From Atrichornis clamosus (taxonomy: Eukaryota; Chordata; Aves; Passeriformes; Menuridae), in the NCBI GenBank assembly GCA_013400975.1, contig WBMZ01010295.1:1-64000 (forward strand): a DNA stretch of 64,000 bases, written 5' to 3'. The notes under the pieces were generated by a model. It did not search any database, had not been told where the DNA came from, and worked only from the letters and a program-made list of their open reading frames with translations. The translations under genes and the position numbers were made by a program. Of this stretch, positions 24,138 through 38,029 are shown one piece after another. Every line of letters starts with the position of its first letter. The first letter of the stretch is position 1.

Positions 24138-25992
24138 CTGCCAGCATGAGAAAGATTGGAAAACAACACCTTACCCACTCGTTCGAATGAAGGCTTTATG
24201 AACACTGGTGAGAGGTACACACACCATTTTCTCTACATTAAGGGCTTAAGGAGAAGGAGTAGACACACTGGCTTTGCGTGGTTTTCCTAACTCGCAGCAA
24301 ACCTCCTCTTCTCAAAATTGTTATTTGTTAACAAAGGGGTATTAAACATCTTCCTTTAATAAATATTGCTATGCTCCACATTCATAGATCTCTATTTTTG
24401 GAGCAGCAGTTGCACCTTCTCACCAAGGTCACAGCTAGTGTAGGCAACAGCAAATGCTTTGGAATTCCGTAATCCCAAAGTTTACACACATTACATCAAC
24501 TGAGCCACGAGCAAAGCTTTGCATAAACTCACCATGGGCAAACAACCCTGAACACTTTCTACAGAAGGAAGTACACTTTATTTTCTTAAAATGCTATATC
24601 CCTAACCTTGGTCCCTTTCTGTATTTCTGTAATTTTATTTCATATTTAGCCTGTATATATTCTTTCAGGACCTACTGTCTGGAATGGCACACACATCTCA
24701 TCCACTTCAGTGCACATTTTCAAAAGCAATGCCATAAGGACTACCCTGGCAGCCCAGTTTCTGAGGGTGCAATTTTCAGATGGCAAATATACCACACGTT
24801 GAAAATCAGGTATCCATAAGGAAAACTGAGGTTTGCTGTATCTTCTCTAAAATAAAGATGGCTGCTAGGGAGATTAACATGCATTTTTGAGTAATAAACA
24901 GAACATTTTAAATATCACAATTTTATGATTGTGTTTTACTTTCTGCAGGGCTCAAGGCCTGAAGCTATGGAGAGGAAAAAGCACTTCAAAGCATTTTGTA
25001 CTCCTGACTCATCTCAACAGACCTTATGTTGTTGCACCGTTTGAATTCTTTTAATGCCCGTGCTGCTATTTTATTGTCAATTTTTCATACAGTCCTAATT
25101 AGACAAATGACTCATGGGAAAATCTGTTGATTACTTTACAACTTGGTTCAAATCTATTCTATTTACAACCAAGGCTGAATTTTCCTGACGTGTCATACAG
25201 AAAATTTTTCCTTGATGATAATTTTAACAGTCTCAAATATTAATGAGATCCTTCTGAAAAGCTATGGTAGTGTTTGTGGTAAGACTCTGTCTTCTAGCAG
25301 ATATCAGACGAAATTCAGCTCATGTTTGCAGCTGCAACCATATTAATTATGAAAGCATTATATGCACTTCAGTGAAGTCACATAGGGTTGAATTTGCCTG
25401 CACAGTCTATGTACCGTGTTGTGGACATGAGGCTTCTCAGAGCAAGGGAAATATAAACATTTTGCATTCCTCCTCTGAAGACAATACCTGGACTAGTGGC
25501 GGCAAAAAGGGAAGATGCCATGTGAAATTACATTCAAGGAAAACCTTAGATATTTATAACGTGGGAATACCCTTAGTCAATAAACTTGAAAACTGCTTTT
25601 TACTATCTTTTCCCCACTCTCCCACTCAGGCTGCAGAGTCTAAGAGCAAGCAAGGAAACAAAAAAACCCCAGGGCACGACCTGGCCAGCACGACCATCCG
25701 GGTGGGCAGCACTGGCGTGGGTGACACTGCCACTGCCCCACCAACCACACAACACAGGGGCCTTTCAGCTTCCAAACCGAACTCAGAAACAAGAGGAACC
25801 CACAGGGAGCACTGAGAACCCAGCTCTCCCAGCAAAGCTCTCCCCCTTGCAGGCACGCACATGCACACACGCGCAGGGAGGGATCCTGAACTGCCGTAGC
25901 AGACATGCGGTTTAGCCCTGATGCCCAGGGTCGGGAAGAGACGAGGCAAAAGGCTCTCCCTGCCATAGCTGGGTGCCGGCGACTGTACAAAC

Positions 25993-26046
25993 CTCGGTGG
26001 CAGTGGTCTCACCATCAGCCGCAGTATCCGTCTGCTCACTGTCAGT
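25993..26046 (-). CDS. EPB41L3: EPB41L3 exon: TDSEQTDTAADGETTATE (18 codons)
   Basis: The exon encodes TDSEQTDTAADGETTATE, one residue different from the human TDSERTDTAADGETTATE. The acceptor is ccaaatag|ACTGAC and the donor ACCGAG|GTTTGT is weak. It is 54 bp, phase 0-0. The flanking intron side (25640-25980) is unusually GC-rich. Confidence 0.96.
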
Positions 26047-29000
26047 CTATTTGGTTAGACAAGTAACCGGGTCCCGAGAGGAAGGCAGGAATAAAGAATA
26101 AACCCAGCTCATCAGTACACGCGGCTCACGTGGGGAACTGTTAAACTCAACATCCCTGTGAACTGCAGTAGCATTGCTTTTCAAACAACGCACATGTCAA
26201 AGAAGCAAAATAAAAATGCTATATTAGTAAACAGAACAGACTCAGAGGAAGACTCGAGGCGTACTGTACACAGTATATGGCTTTACTGGAACAAATTTAT
26301 AAGCCAAACAAAACATTTCTGGAAAAGTGTTATTTGAATAGCAGATTTTTTTTTTTCCTTAAGAAAGCCAGGTAGCTTTAAAAAAAATGGGGAAAAAAAG
26401 GAGCTAATATTTTCTAACCAAACTTTTCCTCCCATAATGATTTTTTAAAGAAAATTATTAAACAAATTTTTGTTCTAGCCAATATATAAAGAGATAGTTA
26501 TATTTTTATGTGGAGGGGAAAAATATAATTAAAAAAACCCCAAAACAAACCAAAAAAAGCTACTTTAACAGTCATCTGACTTTCAGCCCCTCATTTGTAC
26601 AGAAGTTTTTCTTGTCTCCACATTTATACACCATGAGGCTGTCTGCATTACCAAAGAGTTCAAATAACCATACCCCCAGCCCATCTACTGTCTGTCTGTG
26701 GAGTAATGGAAAGGCTCAGATCCCACTCGGTTCCAATAAAGAGCAGCTGATAATTGTTAATGATAGTAAAAAGAAAGAAAACTGCCATTAAAAGAAGAAA
26801 AAATACTTCTCATTCCATTTAAGAATATGGATGAAAGCAGGAAAGAAACGAAAAGTAACTCCCCCCACCCCCCAAAACACTTACTAGGTATGAGTGATAA
26901 AAATGAAACAAAGCACAGCATTGCACAGACTGATCTATCCCTGCTTTGCTCAACACCATGAAGAACATTTTAGTGGAGAACATAAGTGTCAAGATTTAAT
27001 AGAGAGTGGAGTGGAGGTTACTACAGGCTGAGAAGAGAGTTCAAAAGACTACTTTGATGTTCTGCAACCATACGGAAAACTAGTAAGTAAAGTGCTCCCT
27101 ACTGCCCTAGATTGGCACATCCAAGTTGTTTTGGTATCCTAGTGATCTTCTGTGGTTCTTAGAAAATCTAAGGTAACCCAGGCAGGTAATTTAAAGCCAG
27201 AACAACACATCTCATCCTCCAATCAGTATAAACAAGAAAAAAACCCCCAACCTACTGGTGGATGGAGTGTCAATCTTAGCTTTGAATTTCCTCCAATCTT
27301 CTGTCATTTTCTGACAACTCCAATGTTTCATAAGACTGCTTTTTAATTTTTTTTTCATTGCTTTGTTTTGTATCATTCCTTCCTTTGAATAGTTTGTATT
27401 GTTTGTATGACAGACAGAAGAATAAACAAGCATTTTGCACTACTTGGTAAGTGCATGAATGCAACTTACATGCAATTTTTCAAGCAATGACCACTCAGAG
27501 ACAGACCACATTTATTTTAAAATGAAACTGTAATGTCAAAATAGTCTATTAAGCTGGTCCAATTGCTTTCACTGAAGTGCTATAAAATTGTTTCTTTATT
27601 AGTAAAGGATTCCACATCTTTATAACACTATAGGCAATTGTAAAGGTATGGTGATAGAAAAAAAATGTATGCATTGTCACTTCTATTTACAGAAAAAAAA
27701 AAAGAAAGGAATTAATGAATCTAGGCATTTAAAAAGAATTTATAAGATTTGTGTCAAGGCACTGTAACACAAGTGTGGCACATAGGGTTCATTTAAGAAC
27801 TTGAAGTCAATACAATATTAGCTGCTAAGATACAAACACAGAAGCCAGTGAATTCTAAGGGTGAGATTCTGTCTTTGACTGCACCGACTGAATCCAGATG
27901 CATAGCTCAAGGGAGAACAAGCTCAACAATGTATGACCCTGGTTCAGGATACTGGCTGTAGTCTTCTGCATCTCTGTGTGCAATCTTTTATGAATTCCAG
28001 GGAAGGAAAGGTTTCTATTTCTTTTGCCATAAGAGGAACAAAATACTAAATAAAGGAGAAAATTTGCTTTCTTGCAACGTATATGTCTGCTTTTAAGCCA
28101 ATCAACAGCCATGGAGTCGAAGTCAGCATTACTGAGTTACTCGAAATGAAGATCTGGGGTTATCACAGAGCAGGGGATGGTGAGCTAAGGCTGAGCAAGG
28201 CAGGTCTCCTCTGGAGCAGAGAGCAAGGAAGTCCAGGCTCAGCTCCAAGATGGGCTGTGGTACAGCCGAGGTGGGGCTGGCGGGCGGGCGAGGGACGGAG
28301 CAGGACAGAAGGCAGCTCTCCCCTGACGTGCTGCGGCTGCACCTCCCCTAACTTGCGATCGTAATTGCTGTGATTTGTTTTGCCAATGTAATGCAGACAT
28401 GCCCGAGTTTAAAACATATTCACTTTCATGCAATATTTTGAACAAGAAATACCCTGTGGATTAGGCACAAGTCTGTGTTGTCTGCCAGGAAGCACTGCCA
28501 GAGTAATCACCCTCATAAAAGAGCGATACTAAAAAGCCTATTTTATATGTTTTTATGCTCAATACTTCCTAACTTTACCAACAAAAAGAAGTGCTCATTT
28601 CTGAAAGAGGAACAGACTAATGTATTACATAAACACTGCCTCATTATTGCCTCTGGAGCTGGCACTATATTAATGCTGTTATTGCTATTAGATTAATCCA
28701 AGTGCAGAGCTAATGCAAATTGAGACCTAAATGCTGTCTCAAAATGAGGACAAGAAATGAGACAGCAGCAGTTTGGATGCCTTTTATCAGAAATTGCACA
28801 TTATTTTTTAGTTGTTAGGCATCAGAGAGCCAAAAGCATCTATAGACAGTGTTTTTACAAGACAAATTGATGTGACTTTTGGCTCTCCATAAAAAGGAAA
28901 TTAAATCCTGCACCAAGTCTTACAAAACCAACAGTGGCAGATAACACAAATGTCTAGATGTACAAGCTGGTTTATTGAGGCCAGCTACTGCAATGGTATT

Positions 29001-30111
29001 GACAAGTGGCCAAGGTGGCTTTTTACATGGCCAACTGGTCTGTGATTACCCGATTCGGGTTGTTTTTCTTTACATACAAAGCAAACTTGTACTTTTGTAT
29101 TTGAAGAGGAAGAGGAAAAAAGAAAATAAAGGAGAATCTGAACTTATTTTATTCTGGCAACAAAGAATAATAATCAGGCACCAGCAAAAACTGAATTGCC
29201 AGTTACTCTGTTACTTAAGCAGATTCCTTTCCTACTGGTGGATATACCATCACATCCATAGTTCCCAGAACCAAGGCAGACTCCTACTGCAGCTGGTTTA
29301 TCTGCCTGTGATGACCCTGGTGCCTTGAGGCATCAGTTTTGGCAGTACTAATCTAACACTGCAAATGTCAAGACAGCCCACATGGCATTCTCCCCCAACA
29401 GCTCCAGCACAGCTGTCCCAATCTGACCCCTCACTGATACATTGGATTTAACCATGGGAAAACAATTTAATCTGCAGCAGAGATGGGATCAAGGCTGGAA
29501 ACTGACATCCAGGTTTTGCTGGACCAGAAGGCCTTTTCTGGGGTTTGGCTACAACTGATGGCCTTTCGCAAAAAAATGAATCCATCTGTATTTGGAACAT
29601 ACTGAGGTTGGTGAGGCTGCTCATTACTGTTGGGTAGCTAGTTAAATAAATGTAGATACATATGCATCTATTTGCATGCTTCAGTAATTATGCAGAAAAT
29701 TATACTTAATACCCACTATTTAGATAACTATTCTAACCCTAGTATAAACTGATAGAGGGAAGTAAAAGGTCTTATTGGTTTCAGATACAAAACTTTGGAG
29801 CTGATCAGCGGCAATTTACTTAGTGCGAGTCACTTTGCACCAGCTGACACAGTTCAAGCCAAGCCACTTCCACACAGTGTTGTGCCTAACCCTGGGCCCC
29901 AAGCTGTACTCCCAGCATGAGAAAAAAATAAAAAAGAAGAAGGAAAAAAAACCAAACCAACGACCCCCAAACCAAAAAAAACCCCTTCTAACATATCAGC
30001 ACAGACAGAAATGAGGCTCTGAAAGTAGGACCACTATTGCAGCAATCTAACACTGGTTAGGACTGAAGCACTGAACACGAAAAAGAGTGTGTTCGATGCC
30101 GAGGTACACAC

Positions 30112-30678
30112 CTCTTCCTCTGAACTGTCACTCAGGTCATTGGCAAGTGAGGCACTCAAGGAGGCCGCCTTGGGCTCCAGGTAGCAGAGGCACATAGCCA
30201 GAGGAAAGGAGAGAGTGAGGGCGTATGGCACTGAGAAAGAGGCAGAGAGCAGAAAGAAAAAAATGAAGAGGAAGCAAGGCACGAGGGAGGGGGAGCGGAT
30301 GGGGAGATAGTGCTGCACACTGGCAGGCAGGAGGTTGGTTTCGGAGAGGTTAGGGAGCGACAGGTAGCCATCATCATCCAGGAGGGAAGGAAATGACTCT
30401 GGAAGTTGCAAGGAGAAGGAAAACAGCGTTCCGCCTTTGCCAGCTTTTTGCTTGTAGCCAAAAGCCATGTCTTGCTCGGCGGAGCAAACTCGCCCCTTTC
30501 TGTCAGAGTCTGGCTCCGACTCGCTGTGTTTTGGAGCGCTCTCTTTGGGGGCCTCACAGCCTAAGGACTTTGTCCGAGTGCTCTCCTTGCATCTCCTGCG
30601 AAGCTTTGCTGAAGATACATGGGGGCCAGGCTGAGAGGATGGCGAGGAGTGGTGGGAGTCAGTGCCAAGCAAAGATGG
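30112..30678 (-). CDS. EPB41L3: EPB41L3 alternative exon with hydrophobic segment (189 codons)
   Basis: This exon begins PSLLGTDSHHSSPSSQPGPH and contains AKLRRRCKES, then LPESFPSLLDDDGYLSLPNL and LPIRSPSLVPC. Next is a markedly hydrophobic run of about 40 residues (FLFIFFFLL ... LSFPLAMCLCYL), and the exon ends SDSSEEE. The full-length human 4.1B form carries the same exon. It is not a free-standing gene, although the open frame runs on in both directions (about 222 codons). The acceptor is gtcaccag|CCATCT, the donor GAAGAG|GTGTGT is weak, which fits alternative use. The hydrophobic run could be a membrane-embedded hairpin or a buried element; its role is unknown to me. Confidence 0.92.
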
Positions 30679-33600
30679 CTGGTGACAGAGAAAGAGCAGC
30701 AAACAAGGCGCAAAAGCAAAAGGACAAAAAGAAAACTGTAATTAGTTAATTTTCTTCCGTGATGATAAATAATATATATTATATATATAAAATTATAAAC
30801 AGTATTTTAACACCACAGCTTTCCACTGAATTAAACGGTGCATGTCCCCATGCCGCACACCACAGGTATTAGTGAATTGGGCTTCCAGCTTACAAAAGGC
30901 AACTTCTTGATTCAACATTTGTCTAGTCCTCTGCAGCACAAGATTTACATAAAAGCCTCCATGGCCACATGTGGAGTTTCAGGTTCTGCCAATTTCCACT
31001 TACTGCAAGACTGGCTTCTGATCGTAAGGAGTTTTCAAACATGAAGTATATGGAGAGCAGTAAAGAAAGAAGGGAACATATTTCTAACACCAACGCTGCT
31101 TGTGACAGCACTCTTGCAGTCAGGAGGAGACCCAGTGGGGGTCAGATGCTTCCCATCCATGCCTTGGACAACCTCAGCAGTAATGATGAAAACTCCAAGG
31201 ATGTTAAAACTTTACATTCCTCCATTGCAATATTAAAAAAAAAAAATCTAGGTCCTAAACTTAACTAAAACACATCCTGGTTTGGGGGGAGTGGGTGTAA
31301 ATCCATTAATCACTTGCTACTGATGGAAAAAACTAGCTCAACACCTACTCCGGCAGCAAGCTCCTCAGCACAGCTCCCACCGCTGGGCTCTGCTGGGCGT
31401 CCCCACAGCCCTGCCCTCACCTCTGCCTGCCATGAGCTGGGACAGGCAGCACTGGGGGCTCACCCCCTCCCAGCCCTGCACCCTGCCAGCCCCGCCATGC
31501 TGCCACCTCTTTGGCTGCACGCTGAAACAAAAGGAGCTGAGGCTTGTGGCTTGGCAGACCCCATGCTCTCTCACTGGGGATCTGAAGGGGTGCTGGCCAG
31601 AGAGAGGTCTGTGCCCCCCACAGCCACATCTCCTCATAGTCAAAACGTGACCCTTTACCCATAGTGAAGAGACAAAAGTGCACCCAGTGCTTTTGCTATA
31701 AGGTTTACTGCAATGCAAAGAATGCTGGCCACGAACAAGCAGGATTGGCTTTGCTACGCCACTTGCAGGGCATTCAAGTGGCCTTTCAGGTCATTTGACG
31801 ACAAAAAATTGGTAGGAGGAGGGAGGTGATTCAGCTGGAATGGTGACTGTCATTTCACACGCTCCCTGCAGGCAGCCACCACTGCTCTCTGGAAGGACAA
31901 AACCCACTGTCATCACCAAAATACAGATCCCGGTACAACACATCTGCCATGACGCTGATGGATGAGAGATGTTTTGGCCAAAGTCCACTAGGCACACTTA
32001 GCTGAGGTGGCACACTGGCTCCATGACCAAACCCTAGCTGCTTGAGCTGCTCCACCCATACCGCATCTCCCCAAGGAACTGCAACAGTCATTTCCATGCC
32101 ACTGCCACTCCAGGCTCCCAGAAGCAAAATTACTTCAAAGCTAAAACAACATTTGCCTATTCAAGCTGGTGTCGAATTGGAGGCGACAAGCAAATCCAAA
32201 TTTTGACACAGGTTGCATCAAAGCTATTTACCAAGCCCAAACTTTACCAAGTATATTAATGGTAGGAAAGTAATTACATGGAAGAACTCCTTTCCTTCCT
32301 TTCAATATTTCCCTTCTCTCTCTTCTCTAACAATCTATCAGTTCAGGCAATCTGTATTCCGAAATTAAGCAATCAAAACCAAGCCCAGCTTCAAACTGCT
32401 TACAAATGTCTTTGTGGGTTTAATGCAGTACGTCCAAGTCAAAATTTAATGCTGATGGACTCACAGGTTTTCATGTGAGCTAAATACACACACCTTCTCT
32501 TTATATTGTAAAGACAAAAAAGCCAAAGTAAATGTATTCTTTTCTTATACAGACTATTCACTTACTGACATCTTTGCAGTGTTAATATTTAGAATAACTT
32601 CTGGTACTCAAATACACATGGATAAAACAAAGGCAAAATGTCTTAATGGAAAAGCTGAAAACCTACCTAAAAAAATGTATATATCTTTAAACAGAAATTT
32701 GACTGCAAGCTTGCCTTGTGTGTCTTGAGATCCTATTCTCTTTATGATGAATGACAAATCTGTTAGCAGGTCCATGTGGAAGGAGGACTGAGACCTCTAT
32801 AGGATTACAGAACTGAAGCTCTGTTAATGGCTGGTTTAAACAGAATTCATCTCTTGAGTGGGGGTACAAATCAATCATTTGTGCAGATTTAAGTTCCATC
32901 AAAATAGTCTCCCAAAATATCTTTGAGCATTTCTAGTTGTATATAAGGAATAGCTAGATGATCTTCAAAATGCATTGACTTAAATTAACAAACACTTGGA
33001 ATATAACTAGCTTCTATCGGATGTTTTCTGCATATTTGATTTTCATCATTCTTTCTCCATGCAGAAAATAATGAAGTTTCAAGAAGACATAAGTTAAACT
33101 TTGTAAAGATTATCTTTTAAATGCTACAATTACAGCACACAGAAAATCTTTTCTCATTCGCAATTTTCAGTAATTCAATTTGTTTCTGATTTTTGGTACC
33201 TTAACTGCAACTCTTTTTGAGGACTTGATCCTTTAGCTATGTAGCTCATTGTGGCCTTATACGATAAAGCTAGAAGTTCAGGTTCCAACATTTGCATACT
33301 TGACAGTTCTGTGGGTGTAAAGGTCTACACCAAGCTTTTTCTTCCTAAATGATGAGGGTGAACCTTACTTGCTTAGGAAGCGCATTCCACAGTACAGTTT
33401 TTGAATGTTATTCTACCATATTTCCCTTCACTGTCAATCTCTAATCACTATTTTCTCTGTCCTCTTGTTTGATTTATCCTGTATTAATATCTGAGTAGAT
33501 ATTATGCACAACCACGTGTGTATGTGGCTGTGGTGGAAGTGAAGATGATGAGGGATAACTCAAATCTAACAACTGAGAAGAGAACCATCAATAAAAACTG

Positions 33601-34187
33601 CTTTCTTCAATATGAACTTCAAGCAAGTGAAGCAAATGCTTTTGTAAGCCAGAAAAAAAATTGCTTATAACAGCAGATTAATATCCAGAAGTTAATAGAG
33701 AAAAAATGCCCATTGAAATTCATGCAAGGAAATAGAGTGTTATGAGAAGTATAAGAGGAAAATACAGTAGTTCAAAGCACAGAGCTACATATAAGAATTC
33801 AGAATTATCTTGTTGCCTTGTCAAAAAATAAAAACCATGATGGCCATACTAAAGTCAAAATACGACTGAAAACCAGAGGAACAAACATGCACAGCCAGGC
33901 TACTTTTGGGCATTTCCTAAAGACCTGTTGAATGCTGTGTGAAAAACACCATGCTGACTGTTAAACTGATTTCAACAAACAGTCCAAGGCAGGAACTAAC
34001 TTTTACAACATCATATGAAAACTGAAAGGACTACAAAAACACTGACTCAAGACACGTATATACACATAATATCTTTCCTTTCACAAAACTAGTTTTATTT
34101 CCTCCTTCCCTCCCCCTGTAAAACTTCAGCGTTTCTCCAGGCACTCTTCAGGCAGCTTGGTATAAGATAAAACCCTGAAAAGTCTAC

Positions 34188-34408
34188 CTTGGTATCATGG
34201 CGTATTGCTGAGATCGGGGTGACTTCCTCTGCTCTCTTCTTTTTTCCCTCTTCATCATCTTTCTCCTCTTCTGTCTTTTTCTCTGGAGTCACAGTGGTTA
34301 TCAAGTTGGTCTGAGAGATGCCCTTTGTTGTGGCGTACTGGCCAGTACCAACCTCTGCAGCAGACACAGAATCCTTCATGTACATTTCATGGTTTTCATT
34401 CACTGATG
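34188..34408 (-). CDS. EPB41L3: EPB41L3 exon: acidic linker after FA region (221 bp)
   Basis: The exon reads ASVNENHEMYMKDSVSAAEV, GTGQYATTKGISQTNLITTV, then a charged stretch with TPEKKTEEEKDDEEGKKKR and ends VTPISAIRHDTK. This is the U2 linker of 4.1B. The acceptor is gcttttag|CATCAG, the donor ACCAAG|GTAGAC. It enters in phase 1 and leaves in phase 0; every later internal coding exon is phase 0-0. Highly charged, probably disordered. Confidence 0.97.
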
Positions 34409-36501
34409 CTAAAAGCAAATATTTAAAGAGGGAAAGTCTGAAATAGCTTTTGCTGAGAAGCTGCATGAAATTAAAAAAGCTGGTTTAGAAAAACATTTGA
34501 GATAATGCTGAAAACACAACTATGTCATGTTTCAGGAAACCAGAAGCATGTGCATACATTTAAATAAACTGTTTACTTGAAATAAAGCTCTTAGCTTTTA
34601 TATGCATAAACATATATTATGGATGTGTATACACACATTACTGTAGCTAATGTGCGCATTACACGGTTGTTAAATGTTAGCAAGCCATTAAAATTACTAC
34701 TGTAGTAAAACACCAGACAAAAAAAAAGCAATGCATTTCCACAGTTATCAGGCAGGAAACATAAGGAGAACCAGCTATGACATCAGCCATGGGGGTGGAA
34801 GAGATGGTTTTTTTTAAATCTGTCAGAATATAACAATGCGGATCAAATGCAGAATTAGTAACGTGCTGCATTACAGAAAATGACAATATTGATGTAACAC
34901 AGGCATAATACCTGAGAAAAAAGAAATGTGATCCTTGTATTATTGAGTACTAAAGTCTGCCAGTTAGGTGAGCTCATTATCCTAAAAAATTCTGGGAAGT
35001 GATGACATTCAAGTCAGTGGACCAGACCAGAATGTTTTAGGATGCATATGTTCAATAATTTAGCAAACTTAAATATGTAAATTATTCTGAAATAAATAGT
35101 ACATTTACAAATAGAATGTAACCAAAACTTTAACATATACCCAGACCTTGCTCTTGACTGTTGTGTAACTAATTTCTAAGCCAGTAGGACTATTCAAATT
35201 TATAAAGTCACTTGCATCTGTAACAATGGCAGCGCCTGGATCACAGTGTAAGCACCATGCAGAATGTTACAGACATATCTGCAATACAGTAACAATGCTA
35301 GGGAAGAGATCGTAAGCACCAATTAAAAAAACCTCTTTCCCCCATTTGCACTTGGGCATATGAACATCATAAACATCTTGAAGAGTGTAACAAGTGCAGG
35401 GGAAAGTATTACAGGTATCTTGTCTCTTGGGATTAAATTTAGGAGATGGGAGAAAGCAAAGGGAGTAGAGGAAGACATCTTGTTTAGATCTTACAAACAA
35501 AATAACGCAGAAGGATAATTTCTGCTTTGAAACACATGCACAGCAATCAGGTCACCAGTTGCTTGGTAACGAGCAAGAAGCACATCAGAATTAGAAGATT
35601 CCAAAATAATTAATGACAAGCAGCACCTTTAGGAGGAGAGAGAAAGGCTTGTCACTTGTACTTTTAAATCAAAGCTTTTCCCCCTCCCCACCACCAACTA
35701 TACTCATTGCAATTTGTGATATACTGCAGGAGAATTCACTTTTTTGTTAAATCTGTAATGATTCTGAGTTTAGTCTCAGTCTTTTTTTTCTACAAAAATC
35801 AACTACAAAACTACAACCTCTTTTTACTCAACAGCTGACAACAATAACAGCTGATGGAAGTAGCCGATACTCTAAATCACACACTGATTTAACCTAAGCC
35901 AGCAGCAGAACCATGACCTCCATGAAGCAAGGATAAAAAGAGGAAGAATGTACTATTAACCGGTGAATATTACTCTTTGTCTCATACCTTCAAAAGTAAG
36001 GTATGAAAAAAGCCTCTTAGTGCTCATTGGACCAGGATGTGAGGTAATTGGAATGAAGTGTTATCACTCGAGGGAAATAATTAATTTCTAGATTGTAACA
36101 AACTTAAGTAAAAAACCTACACAGGAAAAAAATCCAGATTCGACCAAAACCCAAACAGCCACTCATGCAAACCCTGAAAAAGTGTTGAAGCCTGACTTTC
36201 TTGTGCAGGCAGGTCCAGCCATCCCATCCTTTCCCAAAGCACAGAAGCAAATGTAAGGCCAAGGAGATAAGCTCTGTGAAGAGTGGGCTCCCAAGGACAT
36301 CCTCCAGGCAAACACTTTGTAAGGACCACAGCAGCACACTCAGCATGGAATTTCTCTGCATCCTCCCCTACCTTGAAGTGAATGTGCAGGTACTCACAGC
36401 CTCCACTCAGCTGAATCTCAAGGAGATGAGATGATGATCTATTCTAAAGCAGTGACCACTGTGATGGTAACTTTTGACAAAGTCGACTGAGAGGACCTTA
36501 C

Positions 36502-36677
36502 CCCCATCTAGGCTGCGAGACATGGTGTAACGTTTACTAGAAGACCGCTCAAAGTAAGGTGCAGGACGGTCTATGAGGGCACTGGCTCTTCTCGTCTGGG
36601 CTTGCGTCCGGCCGCTGTAGCGGAACTTGGAGCCCAGCGTGAGGAACTTCTTTGGAGGTGCTTCTGGCAGCAGGAGC
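36502..36677 (-). CDS. EPB41L3: EPB41L3 exon: FERM end and FERM-adjacent region (176 bp)
   Basis: The exon encodes [20 protein letters not shown], then [20 protein letters not shown], then [18 protein letters not shown]. This is the FERM-adjacent (FA) region; RRAS and KRYTMSRS are basophilic kinase-like sites, and in the 4.1 family phosphorylation here modulates FERM interactions. The acceptor is gttttag|GCTCC and the donor GGGG|GTAAGG. An alternative donor one base earlier would shift the frame and is not used in this model. Confidence 0.97.
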
Positions 36678-38029
36678 CTAAAACACACCAAGCAGTGCAT
36701 CTGTTATTCCCCCTCCTCCCAAATCAGTCCACTGTTTCTGCAGAGGAGAGAAGACGACTGCTGGGTATCACTCTCCATCGTAACCCATGCCTCACCGGTC
36801 TGCGGCTAAAAGGGAATCAAGGATGCCCCTCATTCAGCATGACAAAACCACTTAGCAAAGCATTTGAAGATCTGAGGTCTTCCTAATGGGTAAGAATCAC
36901 TCAGCATCTTCCTGCTTGAAAATCAGATTTACTATTTCCTAATCACCAAAACTAAAAATAAGGTGTTCTTTGTATCAAAGACCCCAATTGGGCCGAAATA
37001 CAGATGTATCTCTTCTACTTCAAATTTAACATGGTGATGTTATCCTGAGAACAGGGCCAGAACTGATTTCCAGTGAATGCCAGGCAGTATTCATTCACAG
37101 GGGTGCAGACATTTTTCAGGTTACACCTCTTCCACCCTCTGTATTTTGGCCTGGGAGCCGGCTGAAGAAGCCATTCTCCTGCTATGCCATCTATGCTTCA
37201 GACATCGATTTTTCATTAAAAAATCAGAAAATACCCCAAAAATGCATACTACATTCCTCTTCAGATCTTTTGCTGCTAAGACTGCATTTCATATGGACGT
37301 ACAGACAGTATGAACCAACAGTTTTATGAAATGAGGGAAATTCTCCAGTTATCCCAAACATCCCCCAAAGGGGGTTTTTAAGCACTGGACACCCTTTCAA
37401 ACTGTTGAAAATCTCACCCTTTTGGGTTTCCCTTGTTATTTATCTGTCTGATAACTATCTTAGCACAAACTAATTACAGCATTTATTCCTCTGTCCCAAA
37501 CTTTTCTCAGTTCTTCTTAAAGTAAAAAAAATAGCTGCAAAATTCCTCAGTACTCCACAAGTTACAGCTACGGATTGGGTATTCTGGGTGACCAAAAAAA
37601 TATGCCACCTACTACTGTCTGTACTTTCATATGTAATTAAACAAAAATAGCCTTTTTTTTTCAAAACTCTTACCCACATCCCCCAGCAATCTTGAATATG
37701 AGTTGCTCTCCCTATGCAAGCTTATATGCAGCAGTGCAGCAGAGTCCTCCATTTCTTTGATTATAATGGCTGATAATATCATGGCACAGATAAAGCAAAA
37801 TGATTAATTAGGACCATATGGTGATTTTAAGCAATTTCTATCTGAAATAGTATGAATAATTTGGGTGCAATATTTCAAATTTTGAAGAAGCAGTAACCTT
37901 TCCTTATCTGCTCAGAGGTACCTCATGATCAAAAAGACAATTTGATTTGAAAGGTTTTGTCTCTGCTGATAGAATTGATCTTTTCTGTTGCATTTTATAT
38001 CACACCTTTAGGAAAAGAAATCCACATAC

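Larger units (their letters stand above)
17298..30111 (-). other. EPB41L3: EPB41L3 introns of the alternative tail region
   Basis: The introns among the cassette exons range from about 0.2 to 4 kb. The longest (26047-30111) contains T/A-rich tracts and a GC-rich patch at 28200-28350, but no exon I can support. The intron at 24138-25992 ends in a GC-rich stretch next to the 18-codon exon. Confidence 0.65.

Noticed and set aside
25264..25815. Plus-strand open frame of 183 codons
   Set aside because: It has no family similarity that I can see, lies in an EPB41L3 intron opposite the gene strand, and ends in a GC-rich intronic patch where chance open frames are common.
30034..30111. Extension of the hydrophobic exon's frame to its downstream stop
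   Set aside because: The human protein joins SDSSEEE directly to TDSE(R/Q)TD, which matches the donor at 30112 and the exon at 26046, so the extension is intron.
31314..31664. GC-rich stretch with overlapping open frames on both strands, resembling a CpG island or gene
   Set aside because: Few CpG pairs and no recognisable peptide. It is intronic in the EPB41L3 model.
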